From assembly GCA_964509545.1 (NCBI GenBank), contig CAZDXQ010000013.1:14030-78029 (forward strand): DNA of 64,000 nucleotides, given 5' to 3'. Positions 34,042 to 43,250 of this stretch are shown piece by piece. The stretch comes from JADJWR01 sp964509545 (GTDB lineage: Bacteria; Pseudomonadota; Gammaproteobacteria; Burkholderiales; Burkholderiaceae_F). A model generated the notes under the pieces. It made no database searches. It was not told where the DNA came from and was given only the letters and a program-made list of their open reading frames with translations. The number at the start of each line of letters is the position of its first letter. Position 1 is the stretch's first letter. The position numbers and the translations under genes are program-made.

Positions 34042-35571
34042 ATGCCCGCAATCGTCCTCGCCACGCTGAACGCCCGCTACGCGCATGCCTCGCTCGGCCT
34101 GCGCTGCCTGCGCGCCAACCTCGGCGAACTGCGCGATGACAGCGCCATCGCCGAATTCATCGTCGGCAGCCGCACGGAGGAGGTGGTCGAACAACTGCTG
34201 GCGCAGCGGCCGCGCATTGTCGGCTTCGGCGTCTACATCTGGAACGTCGAGGAGACGACGAAGATCGTCGCGCTGCTCAAGGTCGTGGCGCCGGAGGTGA
34301 CCGTGGTCATCGGCGGGCCCGAGGTCAGCTACGAGGTCGAGGCGCAGCCGATCTGCCAACTGGCCGATTACGTCGTCACCGGCTGGGGCGACGTGACCTT
34401 CGCCGAACTGGCGCGGCAGATCGTGCACGGACCGCGGCCGCTGATGAAAGTGCACGCCGGCGCGCAGCCGCCGCTGGCGCAACTGGCGCTGCCTTACGAC
34501 GAGTACACGGCCGAGGACGTGCGCCGCCGCTATGTGTATGTCGAGGCTTCGCGCGGCTGCCCGTTCAAGTGCGAGTTCTGCCTGAGCAGTCTCGACAGGA
34601 CCGCCTGGCCGTTTCCGCTCAACGCTTTTCTCGCCGCGCTGGCGAGGCTGTACGAGCGCGGCGCTCGGCACTTCAAGTTCGTCGACCGCACCTTCAACCT
34701 CAAGATCGACACCTCGCTGGCGATACTCGGCTTCTTCCTCGACCGCATCGCGGCGAATCCGGCCGATCCGCCGTTCGCGCACTTCGAACTGATCCCCGAC
34801 CATCTGCCGGAGAAGCTGAAAGCCGCGATCGCGCGGTTCCCGGCCGGCACGCTGCAGTTCGAGATCGGCATCCAGACCTTCAACGAGGACGTTCAGAAGC
34901 TGATCTCGCGGCGCCAGGACAACGCCTCGGCCGAGGCGAACCTGCGCTGGCTGCGCGCTCACTCCAATGCGCACCTGCACGTCGACCTGATCGCCGGCCT
35001 GCCCGGCGAGGACGTCGAAAGTTTCGCCCGCGGCTTCGACCGGCTGCTCGCCGCCGGTCCGCACGAGATCCAGTTCGGCATCCTGAAGCGGCTGCGCGGC
35101 GCGCCGATCGCCCGCCATACGGAGGCCTTCGGCCTGCGCTTCAGTCCACAGCCGCCGTACAACATCCTTGCCACCGACCGCATCGATTTCGCCACGATGC
35201 AGCGGCTGTCGCGCTTCGCCCGCTACTGGGACCTCGTCGCCAACTCCGGCCGCTTCGCGCGCAGCCTGCCGCTGCTGCTGGGCGAGGCGCCGTTCGCCAG
35301 CTTCCTCGCCTTTGCCGATGCGCTGTATGCCGCCACCGGCCGCACCCACGCCATCGCCAACGAGCGGCTGTACGAGCACCTGCACGCGCATCTGCTGGCG
35401 CGCGGGGTCGCGCCGCAAACCGCCACCGATGCTCTGGCGGCCGATTACCTGGCCAGCGGCGCGCGCGGCAAGCTCGGCTTCGTCGATATCGAGCCGCTCG
35501 CGCGCCCCCGCCGCGATGCCGCAGCCATTGCGGCGACGCCGCAGCGACAGCAGCGCCATCTTCGGGCGTAG
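34042..35571 (+). CDS. B12-binding domain radical SAM protein (DUF4080 C-terminus)
   Basis: A 509-residue enzyme. The N-terminal cobalamin-binding Rossmann domain covers about 1-140 (IVGFGVYIWNVEETTKIV, VVIGGPEVSYEVE). The radical SAM core carries ASRGCPFKCEFCLSSLDR, whose three cysteines bind the 4Fe-4S cluster, plus FEIGIQTFNEDV and HVDLIAGLPGED. A DUF4080-like C-terminus includes LKRLRGAPIARH and YNILATDRIDF. The typical DHxLxxGxT cobalamin His motif is not seen, so corrinoid may bind base-off or not at all. Relatives act in anaerobic ring or methyl chemistry; the substrate is unknown. Confidence 0.88.
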   Translation: MPAIVLATLNARYAHASLGLRCLRANLGELRDDSAIAEFIVGSRTEEVVEQLLAQRPRIVGFGVYIWNVEETTKIVALLKVVAPEVTVVIGGPEVSYEVEAQPICQLADYVVTGWGDVTFAELARQIVHGPRPLMKVHAGAQPPLAQLALPYDEYTAEDVRRRYVYVEASRGCPFKCEFCLSSLDRTAWPFPLNAFLAALARLYERGARHFKFVDRTFNLKIDTSLAILGFFLDRIAANPADPPFAHFELIPDHLPEKLKAAIARFPAGTLQFEIGIQTFNEDVQKLISRRQDNASAEANLRWLRAHSNAHLHVDLIAGLPGEDVESFARGFDRLLAAGPHEIQFGILKRLRGAPIARHTEAFGLRFSPQPPYNILATDRIDFATMQRLSRFARYWDLVANSGRFARSLPLLLGEAPFASFLAFADALYAATGRTHAIANERLYEHLHAHLLARGVAPQTATDALAADYLASGARGKLGFVDIEPLARPRRDAAAIAATPQRQQRHLRA

Positions 35572-35646
35572 GCATCCGCGCCGCGGCCGGCGGCGGCCGT
35601 CGCGCGGATGTTGGCGGCGGCTCGCGGCAGCGATAGCCTTGCATGC

Positions 35647-36387
35647 ATGATCTGGCGGCAACTGGACACGACCCCGATCGACATCGATACCGGAATCGAG
35701 CCGTCGGTCGCCTGCGCGGTGGCCGATGCGCTGGCCACGCATGCGGTGCCGCTGGTCGTGGTCCGCGACGGCCGGATCGAGCCGCTGGCCAGCGGCGTGT
35801 TCTATCGCGCCGGCCAGCGGTTGTGGCTGGCCACCTGCCGCCACGTGTTCGACGACGGCGCGGTGCTCGGCGACCTCGGCGTGGCACTGCTCGGCCGCGT
35901 GCGCTGGCTGCGCGAGTCCCGCGCGCGACTGCTGGTGCACCCGGTGCACGACCTGGCGGCGATCCTGGTCGGTGCCGGCGAACTCGAGCGTGAACTGCGC
36001 CGCGCCTGGCCGGTGCTGCCGCTGGACGAATTCGACGAAGCGCCGGCGCAGGCGCTCGTGCTGGCCGCGTATCCGTATGCGCAGATGCGCCGCATCGATA
36101 CCGTGCTGCACGCGCGGCCGCTGGTGGTGTTTGCCCGCTGGCTGCATTCGAGCGACGACGTTCGCGCCAGCTACGCGCGCACGGCGCGCCGCGCCGACGG
36201 CCTGCCGGTGCACGCGCCGGCGCTCGACGGCGCCTCGGGCGCGACCCTGTGGGCGCTGCGCGCCGGCCCGCGCGCCGGCCAGTGCGTGCTGCAGCCGGCG
36301 GCCGTGCAGTCCGCGTTCAAGCACGACGCCTACATGCGCGGCGCGCCGTTCTCGGCGCTGCGTCAACTGCTGCTCGCGGCGCACTGA
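35647..36387 (+). CDS. Trypsin-fold serine protease-like protein
   Basis: A 246-residue protein without a signal peptide. The order of residues fits a trypsin-like fold: His in WLATCRHVFDDG, Asp in HPVHDLAAILV and Ser in LDGASGATLWAL, the last matching the GxSG-like catalytic motif with Ala in place of Asp before Ser. Spacing (about residues 65, 105 and 200) is consistent with a compact chymotrypsin-like domain. Starting at ATG 35647 gives a better N-terminus than the open frame 13 codons upstream. Its last codons lie in the first copy of a 12-bp direct repeat. Confidence 0.55.
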   Translation: MIWRQLDTTPIDIDTGIEPSVACAVADALATHAVPLVVVRDGRIEPLASGVFYRAGQRLWLATCRHVFDDGAVLGDLGVALLGRVRWLRESRARLLVHPVHDLAAILVGAGELERELRRAWPVLPLDEFDEAPAQALVLAAYPYAQMRRIDTVLHARPLVVFARWLHSSDDVRASYARTARRADGLPVHAPALDGASGATLWALRAGPRAGQCVLQPAAVQSAFKHDAYMRGAPFSALRQLLLAAH

Positions 36388-36470
36388 AGTGAAACCCCCA
36401 CGCTCGCTTGCGCTCGCTGCCCCTGGGGGGCGCTCAGTGGCTTCGGGCGGCCGGGCGCCACTGAAGTGAA
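36382..36470 (+). repeat. Betaproteobacterial intergenic repeat flanked by 12-bp direct repeats
   Basis: CACTGAAGTGAA occurs at 36382-36393 and again at 36459-36470. Between them lies CCCCCACGCTCGCTTGCGCT followed by CGCTGCCCCTGGGGGGCGCT and a second hairpin, CAGTGGC pairing with GCCACTG. I recall the CCCCCACGCTCGCT...GGGGGGCGCT core as a dispersed repeat in Burkholderiales. The first direct repeat contains the stop of the protease-like gene, the second the GTG start of the next gene, so the element sits exactly between the two reading frames. Confidence 0.6.
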
Positions 36471-36903
36471 GCGCGCCCTCGCCATCGTGCTGCTGGCCGG
36501 CGGGTTCGTCGCCTGCGCTCACAGGCCCGATCCGCGCGCGGTCGATTCGGTGCTGCAGGCCGACCGCGATTTCGCCGCGCGCGCCGCGGCGGCCGGCATC
36601 GGCGCGGCTTTCGTCGAATACGCTGCCGACGATGCGCTGCTCTTCCGCGCCGGCGTGGGGCCGATCCGCGGCCGCGCCGCCATCGGCGCATCGTTCGCCG
36701 ACGCCGCAGGCGCCACACTGCAGTGGGCGACCGAAGCGGCCGAAGTCGCCGCCAGCGGCGACCTCGCCTACACGTGGGGCTGGTACACGTTCAGCGCCGA
36801 AGGCAGATCGAGCACGGGCAACTACGTCTCGGTATGGCGGCGCGTCGACGGCCGCTGGCGCTACGTGGTCGACCTTGGCGTTCCCGCGCCGCGGCCACGC
36901 TGA
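36466..36903 (+). CDS. NTF2/SnoaL-fold lipoprotein (DUF4440-like)
   Basis: A 145-residue exported protein beginning at GTG 36466 with MKRALAIVLLAGGFVACAH, a probable lipobox (GFVAC), then RAVDSVLQADRDFAARAAAAG and a cone-shaped NTF2-like domain ending NYVSVWRRVDGRWRYVVDLG. Family members are ligand-binding or small isomerase-like proteins; the role is unknown. The start codon lies within the right direct repeat of the intergenic element, so translation signals were partly supplied by it. Confidence 0.75.
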   Translation: MKRALAIVLLAGGFVACAHRPDPRAVDSVLQADRDFAARAAAAGIGAAFVEYAADDALLFRAGVGPIRGRAAIGASFADAAGATLQWATEAAEVAASGDLAYTWGWYTFSAEGRSSTGNYVSVWRRVDGRWRYVVDLGVPAPRPR

Positions 36904-36913
36904 CGCGCCGGCC

Positions 36914-37495
36914 TCAGGCGTGCGCCCAGCGTGAATACTTGGGCAGCGTCGCCTGCAGGAAGCTCATCTGGTCGGCGAGGATCCGCCGGTTGCTCAGGAT
37001 GAAGCCTTCGTTGCGGCATACCGCGTAGGGCACGTACAGCAGCGGCATGCGCGCTTCCTCGGGCAGGCGGTTGCCCTTGCGCGTATTGCACGAGCGGCAG
37101 GCGGTGACGACGTTGGTCCACTCGTGACGGCCGCCGCGCGACACCGGCTGGATATGCTCGACCGTCAGTTCGGATTCGGCGAACTGATCGCCGCAGTAGC
37201 CGCAGACGTGACGGTCGCGGGCGAACAGTCGGTGCTTCGTCAGCCCGACGTGCGCGTGGCCGGCGGGGATGCGATGCCGGCCGCGGATCATCACGATCGA
37301 ACTGGCGATGAATTCCGAGCGCGCTCCGGTGCGTTCCTGCGTGCCGCCGCTCCAGGCGAACAGGTTTTCGCCCAGATCGGTGAGGACCTTGCCCGAGGCG
37401 TAGTAGCGCGCGGCGCGCATCATCCCGGCCCAGCGCACCGGCTGACCGTGTGTGTCGATGATCAGGATACGTGGACCAGATTCGCCTGCGTACAT
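36914..37495 (-). CDS. HNH endonuclease family protein
   Basis: A 193-residue protein with a beta-beta-alpha HNH domain: RDRHVCGYCGDQF, TVEHIQPVSRGGRHEWTNVV and ACRSCNTRKGNRLP, giving two CxxC zinc pairs and the catalytic His. The N-terminal 90 residues (ILIIDTHGQPVRWAGMMRAA) are typical of a widespread standalone bacterial HNH family, usually chromosomal and of unknown role. ATG 37495 is chosen; upstream open frame is low-complexity. Confidence 0.9.
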   Translation of the reverse strand: MYAGESGPRILIIDTHGQPVRWAGMMRAARYYASGKVLTDLGENLFAWSGGTQERTGARSEFIASSIVMIRGRHRIPAGHAHVGLTKHRLFARDRHVCGYCGDQFAESELTVEHIQPVSRGGRHEWTNVVTACRSCNTRKGNRLPEEARMPLLYVPYAVCRNEGFILSNRRILADQMSFLQATLPKYSRWAHA

Positions 37496-37605
37496 GCCGC
37501 AATAGTGCCACGCGGCGCTGCGCTTTGCTTGGGCGGGCCCGCGAGCGGCCGGTGGCCGCGCCGAGCCGAAGACGTCAAATGGGAAACGACGTCGGCGACG
37601 GGGGC

Positions 37606-37851
37606 TCAGGCCGGACGCCAGAGGTCGGGCGCGTAATCGTCCAGGGCGCCGTCGTCGAGGCGCACCAGCAGCCGCGGCGGCTGTTCGTCGCGGGCGATGA
37701 GCACGCGCCCGGTCCCATCGCCGTCGATCCGGCGCACTGCGGCGCCCTCGCGCAACCCGTCGCGGGCGAGTTCGCGCTGCAGCGCCAGCACGTCGCGATC
37801 GTGCGCGATGCGGTCGAGCTTTTCCTGGAGAGACAGGACAGGCTGGGTCAC
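37606..37851 (-). CDS. Small hypothetical protein
   Basis: An 81-residue frame: MTQPVLSLQEKLDRIAHDRD suggests an N-terminal helix, followed by a beta-rich half with VRRIDGDGTGRVLIA and LLVRLDDGALDDYAPDLWRP. It has no signal peptide or known domain. It lies 100 bp after a divergent-promoter lipoprotein gene on the same strand. It is probably real because composition and a methionine start are reasonable, but nothing identifies a function. Confidence 0.5.
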   Translation of the reverse strand: MTQPVLSLQEKLDRIAHDRDVLALQRELARDGLREGAAVRRIDGDGTGRVLIARDEQPPRLLVRLDDGALDDYAPDLWRPA

Positions 37852-37951
37852 GAGCGTCGGGCGTGCATTTCGGGCGGCTGCCGGCAGGAGTCTGGCGCGG
37901 CCACTGGATGCACGACATCCGGGATTGCACCGAAGCTGATTCGACGACGCT

Positions 37952-38470
37952 CTACTGGGCCCGATCGTTGCCGTTGCCGAGGAAGCGCGGATCGGGGCCG
38001 TTCTCGACCTTGCGCACGATGCCCTGCGGGTCGAAATAGATGGCCATTTCCGAGTTCCACATGTTGCTCTCGCGATAGGCGTACAGCCAGGCGGTGAGGT
38101 TCACGCGCGCAAAGGCCTGCACCTCGCGCGGCGGGCCGAACTGCCGTCGTACATCGGCCTCGGTGTCGACGCCGACGCGAACACGGCTGAAATGCGCCAT
38201 GTCGAGGACCTGCCGCACCCGGACCACGCGGCCGCCCGGGTCGAGGTCGACCATCCAGGTTTCCTGCTGCAGTCCGCCGGCCGGGTAGACCCAGCGCTCG
38301 CCGTCGGCGAGCCGGTGCCGCTCGAAGGGTGCGCCGACGGTCCTGAGCACCGTGGCTTGATCGGCGCCGGGCGCCAGACGTTCCGGCGTCGCGCAGCCGG
38401 CGAGCAAGCCGCAGGCGAGCAGCAACGCGGGCAGATACCGGCGAAGACCAGGCTGGGACATCACTTGCAT
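37952..38470 (-). CDS. SmpA/OmlA-fold (BamE-like) lipoprotein
   Basis: A 172-residue lipoprotein with lipobox LLAGC near residue 26. Residues 40-75 (VLRTVGAPFERHRLADGERW) and 100-160 (VGVDTEADVRRQFGPPREVQ) look like two copies of the small beta-alpha BamE-type fold, ending with AIYFDPQGIVRKVENG. ATG 38461 is an alternative start. Homologues of this two-copy type are common in betaproteobacteria and are not BamE itself; function unknown. Confidence 0.75.
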   Translation of the reverse strand: MQVMSQPGLRRYLPALLLACGLLAGCATPERLAPGADQATVLRTVGAPFERHRLADGERWVYPAGGLQQETWMVDLDPGGRVVRVRQVLDMAHFSRVRVGVDTEADVRRQFGPPREVQAFARVNLTAWLYAYRESNMWNSEMAIYFDPQGIVRKVENGPDPRFLGNGNDRAQ

Positions 38471-38791
38471 TGGAACGCCCGACGACGGACTGGTTCAGCG
38501 GAGGATACCGATCGGCGTGGGGGTGCAACTGCTGGTCGCCGTCGAAACGGTGCGGTGGTCGCGTTTCAGGAGCGAGCGTGGCGCGGTCGTCGCTTTGCCC
38601 GCAGGCAAGGTGGACTCCCTGCGCGCCGCGCCGGCCGAGTGGAAGCGCCGGCCGGTTGGGCACTGGCGCGGTCCGGCAGGGCAGACGGGCGAGCAGCGCG
38701 CTGGCCCGTGCAGGTCCCGACCGGCTGCCACCGCCGCGGCGAAGGCACCGGCGCGGGGCGAGGCTCGCGCCGCTTTAGTACGCTGGCGGCG
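38471..38791. other. Divergent intergenic region
   Basis: A 321-bp region between the starts of the BamE-like lipoprotein and the MFS transporter. No gene, strong inverted repeat or terminator was seen. It presumably holds both promoters. Confidence 0.5.
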
Positions 38792-39976
38792 ATGAACCCG
38801 GCCACTGCGGCGCTGCTGGCAACGACGGCGATACAGGTCGCCGCCACCGCGTCGATCCTCACGGTGCCGGCGATTGCGCCGCTGGTGGCGGCCGATCTCG
38901 GGCTGCCGACCTCGATGGTTGGCACCTATCTGTCGTTGGTCTACGTCGGCGCCGCGAGCGCGGCCCTGCTCGGCGGCGCCATCGTGCTGCGCGTCGGCGC
39001 GCTTCGACTGTCGCAGCTGAGCCTGCTGGCCTGCGCGCTGGGCCTGCTGCTGGGGCTGGTTCCGGCCATCTTGGTGGTGGCGCTTTCGGCAATGGTGGTC
39101 GGCTGCGGTTACGGGCCGATCACGCCGGCGTCCAGCCATGTGCTGGCGCGAACCACGCCGCCGGCGCGCATGGGGCTGACCTTCTCGATCAAGCAGACCG
39201 GCGTGCCGGCCGGCGCCGCGCTGGCGGGCCTGCTGGTGCCGCCACTGGCCCTTGCCGCCGGCTGGCGGATCGCGGTGGCCGCCGTAGCCGGGCTGGCGCT
39301 GGTTGTTTCCATGGCGGCGCAGCCGCTGCGGCGAGACCTGGACGCCGATCGCAACCGCTCGGCGCACTTTTCGCTCGCGCATTTCGTCGCTGCGCTGCGG
39401 CTGGTGATCGCCTCGCCGTCGCTGCGCACGATGGCGGCGGTGTCGTTCGTCTATGCCGGCCTGCAGATGTGCGTGTCGGGTTTTATCGTCGCCTACCTGG
39501 CCGAGGAGATCGGCCTGAGCCTGGTCAGCGCCGGCGTCGGCTTGACGGTGGCCAACGTGGCCGGCGTGGCGGCGCGAATCGGCTGGGGTGCATTCGCCGA
39601 CCGCGTGGCCTCGCCGCGGGCCACCCTCGCCCTGCTCGGTGCCCTGATGGCAGCCAGCAGCGCCGCCACGGCGACGTTCACGGTCGCCTGGCCGCTGGCG
39701 GCGATGCTCGTCGTGGTCGCCGCGCTCGGCGCCACGGCCATCGGCTGGAACGGTGTCTACCTCGCCGAGACTGCGCGCGTCGCGCCGGCGGGACAGGCTG
39801 CGCTGGCCACCGGTGGCTGCCTGTTCTTCACCTACGTGGGCGTGGTGTTCTGTCCGCTGCTCTTCGGCATGCTGCAACGGGCGAGCGGCAGCGATGCGTA
39901 CTGCTTTGCCGCCGCCGCCGGCGCCTATGCCCTGGTCGCCGCCGTGCTTGCGCTGCGCCGGCCTGCCGCCGCTTGA
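38792..39976 (+). CDS. Major facilitator superfamily transporter (CynX/NimT-like)
   Basis: A 394-residue inner-membrane protein with about 12 hydrophobic helices. Between helices 2 and 3 the usual MFS loop is reduced (LRVGALRLSQLS). SSHVLARTTPPARMGLTFSI and KQTGVPAGAALAGLLVPPLA are typical of CynX-type MFS carriers, as is the second-half FADRVASPRATLALLGA. The substrate is unknown; relatives carry small anions or drugs. The gene ends 10 bp before the convergent CusF-like gene, at the left edge of the copper island. Confidence 0.85.
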   Translation: MNPATAALLATTAIQVAATASILTVPAIAPLVAADLGLPTSMVGTYLSLVYVGAASAALLGGAIVLRVGALRLSQLSLLACALGLLLGLVPAILVVALSAMVVGCGYGPITPASSHVLARTTPPARMGLTFSIKQTGVPAGAALAGLLVPPLALAAGWRIAVAAVAGLALVVSMAAQPLRRDLDADRNRSAHFSLAHFVAALRLVIASPSLRTMAAVSFVYAGLQMCVSGFIVAYLAEEIGLSLVSAGVGLTVANVAGVAARIGWGAFADRVASPRATLALLGALMAASSAATATFTVAWPLAAMLVVVAALGATAIGWNGVYLAETARVAPAGQAALATGGCLFFTYVGVVFCPLLFGMLQRASGSDAYCFAAAAGAYALVAAVLALRRPAAA

Positions 39977-39986
39977 CCGGCCTTGC

Positions 39987-40316
39987 TCAGGGGGCCTTGC
40001 GGATCGAGGTGACGATCAGGTCCTCGCCCTTCTGCTCGGCAGTGAACTTGACCTTGTCGCCTTCCTTGAGCTCGCCGGCCATCGCCGGATCCTTGAACTT
40101 GAAGGACATGGTCATGGCACCCATGCCGAGGTTCTTCAATTCGCCGTGCTTCAACAGCACGGTGCCGCGCGCCTTGTCGATGCGGCGCACTTCACCGTCA
40201 GCCGGTTCGCCGGCCGCCGTTGCGGCCGTCTTCGCCGCGCCGTGGCCGGAGTGCTGGGCCCACGCTGGCGCGGTCGCGCCGAGGGCAACGAGGGTCACAA
40301 ACAGCAGCTTCTTCAT
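39987..40316 (-). CDS. cusF: CusF-like periplasmic copper-binding protein
   Basis: A 109-residue exported protein (signal ending APAWA). The CusF OB-fold core reads GEVRRIDKARGTVLLKHGEL, KNLGMGAMTMSFKFKD and GDKVKFTAEQ. It has the Met-rich GMGAMTM strand that binds Cu(I)/Ag(I) in CusF together with an upstream His. It delivers periplasmic Cu(I) to the CusCBA pump. It is last in a row with DUF411, ATPase and CopZ genes. Two further CusF-like units occur in the island (fused to CusB and at 56777-57130). Confidence 0.88.
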   Translation of the reverse strand: MKKLLFVTLVALGATAPAWAQHSGHGAAKTAATAAGEPADGEVRRIDKARGTVLLKHGELKNLGMGAMTMSFKFKDPAMAGELKEGDKVKFTAEQKGEDLIVTSIRKAP

Positions 40317-40355
40317 TGCTCGAATCTCCGCAGGGTTGAGGAAAGACAGTTGGCC

Positions 40356-40841
40356 TCAGCGGCGCAGGTCGGGCTCGTAGGACGCGAACACCGAGGCGCG
40401 GCCGTCGGCCTGGACGAGCAGCACATCGTACGGGTCGACATGGCCGCCGTATTCAGGGCCGTCCATGCCCGGCGAGCCGACCGGCATGCCGGGAACGGAC
40501 AGCCCAAGCGCCTTCGGCCGCTCGCGCAGCAGCCGCTTGATCTCGCGCGCCGGCACGTGGCCCTCGATCACGTAGCCGGCCACCAGCGCCGTGTGGCACG
40601 AGCCCAGCTTGTGTGGCATGCCGAAGCGCGCGCGGTAGTGGCGCGAGTCGGGCACGTTGGTCGCGTTGACGCGGAAACCGTTGGCCTGCAAGTGCTTGAT
40701 CCAGTCGTTGCAGCAACCGCAGGTCGGTGACTTGTAGACCTCGACCTCGGTGGAGGCCAAGGGCGACTGCGCCAGAACGGGCGCGGCGAGCGCCGACAGC
40801 AGCGCGATGACGGCGCGTCGGCGGTCGATCTTGAGAGACAT
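40356..40841 (-). CDS. DUF411 metal-binding protein
   Basis: A 161-residue exported protein. After a signal (IALLSALAAPVLA) it reads VEVYKSPTCGCCNDWIKHL, with the CGCC motif diagnostic of DUF411, then CHTALVAGYVIEGHVPA, KALGLSVPGMPVGSPGM and a C-terminal YDVLLV. It is commonly found in copper and silver resistance loci and thought to bind metal through its cysteines. It lies between the CusF-like and ATPase genes on the same strand. Confidence 0.9.
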   Translation of the reverse strand: MSLKIDRRRAVIALLSALAAPVLAQSPLASTEVEVYKSPTCGCCNDWIKHLQANGFRVNATNVPDSRHYRARFGMPHKLGSCHTALVAGYVIEGHVPAREIKRLLRERPKALGLSVPGMPVGSPGMDGPEYGGHVDPYDVLLVQADGRASVFASYEPDLRR

Positions 40842-41016
40842 GGGTCAGATCTCCGGAAGGTCGAAGCCGCTGTCTGCGAGCGGCGATCGCAGACTAAACG
40901 TGATGCGTCGCTGGACTTTGCGCTGCGACAAACGTAACGACAACCGTGCCAGTGGCAAACCCTCATTCCTCAGACTGGCCGCAACGAGGACAGGCAAGTC
41001 AATGCTGCTGGCTTGG

Positions 41017-43227
41017 TTACTCGCGGCGCAGCCGCAGCGCATTGCCGACGACGCTCACCGACGACAGGCTCATCGCCAGCGCGGCGACGAGCGGCGACAG
41101 CAGCAGGCCGAACGCCGGATACAGCACGCCGGCGGCGAGCGGCACGCCGAGCGCGTTGTACAGCAGGGCAAACACCAGGTTCTGCCGCATGTTGCGCACC
41201 GTCTGCCGCGAGATCGCGCGCGCGCGGGCGATGCCGGTCAGATCGCCCTTGACCAGCGTCACGTGGCCAGCGTTCATCGCCACATCGGTGCCGGTGCCCA
41301 TGGCGATGCCGACGTCGGCGGCGGCCAGCGCCGGTGCGTCGTTGATGCCGTCGCCGGCCATCGCCACCTTTCGGCCCTCCGCCTTCAGGCGGGCGACGAG
41401 GTCGACCTTGTCCTGCGGCTTGACCTCGCCGAGCACTTCGTCGATGCGGAGATTCGCCGCTACAGCGCGGGCAGTGGTCCAGCCGCCGCCGGTGGCCATC
41501 ACCACGCGCACGCCGTCGGCGCGCAGCGCGGCGAGCGCGGCCGGCGTCGTCGGCTTCACCGGGTCGGACACGCCGAGCAGACCGGCCACGCGGCCGTCGA
41601 CGGCGACGAACATCACGCTCGCGCCTTTCGTACGCAGTGCCTCGGCGGATGCCTCCAGCGGCCGCCAGTCGACACCCTCGTCCTACATCAACACGGTATT
41701 GCCGATGACGATGCGGCGGCCGCCGACCGTGCCGTGCACGCCGATGCCGCCGGCGGTGGCAAATGACTGCGACGTTTCCAACCCCAGCCGGCGCCGGCAC
41801 GCTTCGCCGACGATCGCCTCGGCCAGCGGGTGCTCGGCGCCCTGGTCGAGGCTGGCGGCCAGGCGCAGTACCTCGTCCTCGCGCCAACCCTCGGCGGCGA
41901 CCACGCGATCGAAGGCGGGTTTGCCTTCGGTCAGCGTGCCGGTCTTGTCGACGACCAGCGTATCGATCCTGCGCATCGATTCGATCGCCGCCGCATCGCG
42001 GAACAGCACGCCCTGCGTGGCCCCCCGGCCTGTAGCGACCATGATCGACATCGGCGTGGCCAGTCCCAGCGTGCAGGGGCAGGCGATGATCAGCACCGCC
42101 AGCGCGTTGATCGTTGCGTAGACCCAGCGCGGCTCGGGGCCGAAGTTGCCCCAGGCAAGGAAGGTGGCGATCGCGATGCCGATCACCACCAGCACGAACC
42201 GGCCGGCGACCACGTCGGCCAGCCGCTGCATCGGCGCGCGCGAACGCGCCGCCTCGGCGACCATCTGCACGATCTGCGCCAGCATGGTCGCCGAGCCGAC
42301 CTTCTCGGCGCGCATCAGCAGCGCGCCGGTAGTGTTGATGGTGGCGCCGATCAGTTTGTCGCCAGCGCGCTTGTCGACCGGGATCGGCTCGCCGGTCAGC
42401 ATCGACTCGTCGATGCTGCTTTCGCCGTCGAGCACGACGCCGTCGACCGGCACCTTCTCGCCGGGGCGCACGCGCAGCCGGTCGCCCACGTGCACGTGCG
42501 CCAGCGGCACGTCTTCCTCGGCGCCGTCGTCGCGCAGCCGGCGTGCCGTCTTCGGCGCCAGCCCGAGCAGCGCCTTGATTGCCGCCGAAGTTTTCGAGCG
42601 GGCGCGCAGTTCGAGCACCTGGCCGAGCAGCGTCAGCGACACGATCACCGCCGCCGCCTCGAAATACACGCCGACGCGGCCGTGTACGACGAAGCTTGCC
42701 GGGAAGAGTTGCGGCGCAATGGTGGCCGTCGCGCTGTAGACGAAGGCCGCGGCGACTCCGAGTCCGATCAGCGTCCACATGTTCGGGCTGCGGTTAACGA
42801 CCGACTGCACGCCGCGGACGAAGAACGGCCAGCCGGCCCACAGGATCACCGGCGCCGACAGCGCGAGTTCGACCCAGGAGAGCGTCGCCGGAGCCAGGCC
42901 ACCCAAGCGGTGGCCGAACATGGCCAGCGGCACCACGATCAAAGTCAGCGGCAGCGTCCACCAGAAGCGGCGGCTGAAGTCGACGAGTTCGGGGTTCTCC
43001 TCTTCCTCGATTGCGGGCAACAGCGGTTCCAGCGCCATCCCGCACTTGGGACAGGTGCCCGGTCCTGGCTGGCGGACCTCCGGGTGCATCGGGCAGGTGT
43101 AGATCGTGCCTGCTGCCGCCGCGGCGCCGGACGGCGGCGCAACGCGGTGATGCGCATGTGCGCCGTGCGCGCCGTGTCCGTGCGGTTCGGCCTGCGCCCG
43201 CCGCCCGCTGTCGGCGTCTGCGTTCAT
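41017..43227 (-). pseudogene. Cu-type P1B ATPase interrupted by an in-frame TAG
   Basis: Reading from ATG 43227: a His-rich lead, a metal-binding TIYTCPMHPEVRQPGPGTC segment with CPKCGM, then membrane helices and the motifs TGEP, ACPCTLGLATP (CPC metal site), DKTGTLTEG (phosphorylated Asp) and EHPLAEAIV. TAG at 41683-41685 then interrupts the frame after about 514 residues. The same frame resumes DEGVDWRPLEASAEAL and continues through GDGINDAPALAAAD and the last two helices to 41017. In addition the conserved TGD motif reads ATGGGWTTA, losing the Asp. One C-to-T change (CAG to TAG) would explain the stop. Function is probably lost unless the stop is a read error or suppressed; the GDGIND fragment alone cannot work. 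Confidence 0.85.
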
Positions 43228-43250
43228 CGTGCCGAACGCGAAGTCACAGT

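Noticed and set aside
37496..37930. Longer HNH protein starting near 37930
   Set aside because: The added sequence is Arg/Ala-rich with no homology, and covers the small hypothetical gene in another frame.
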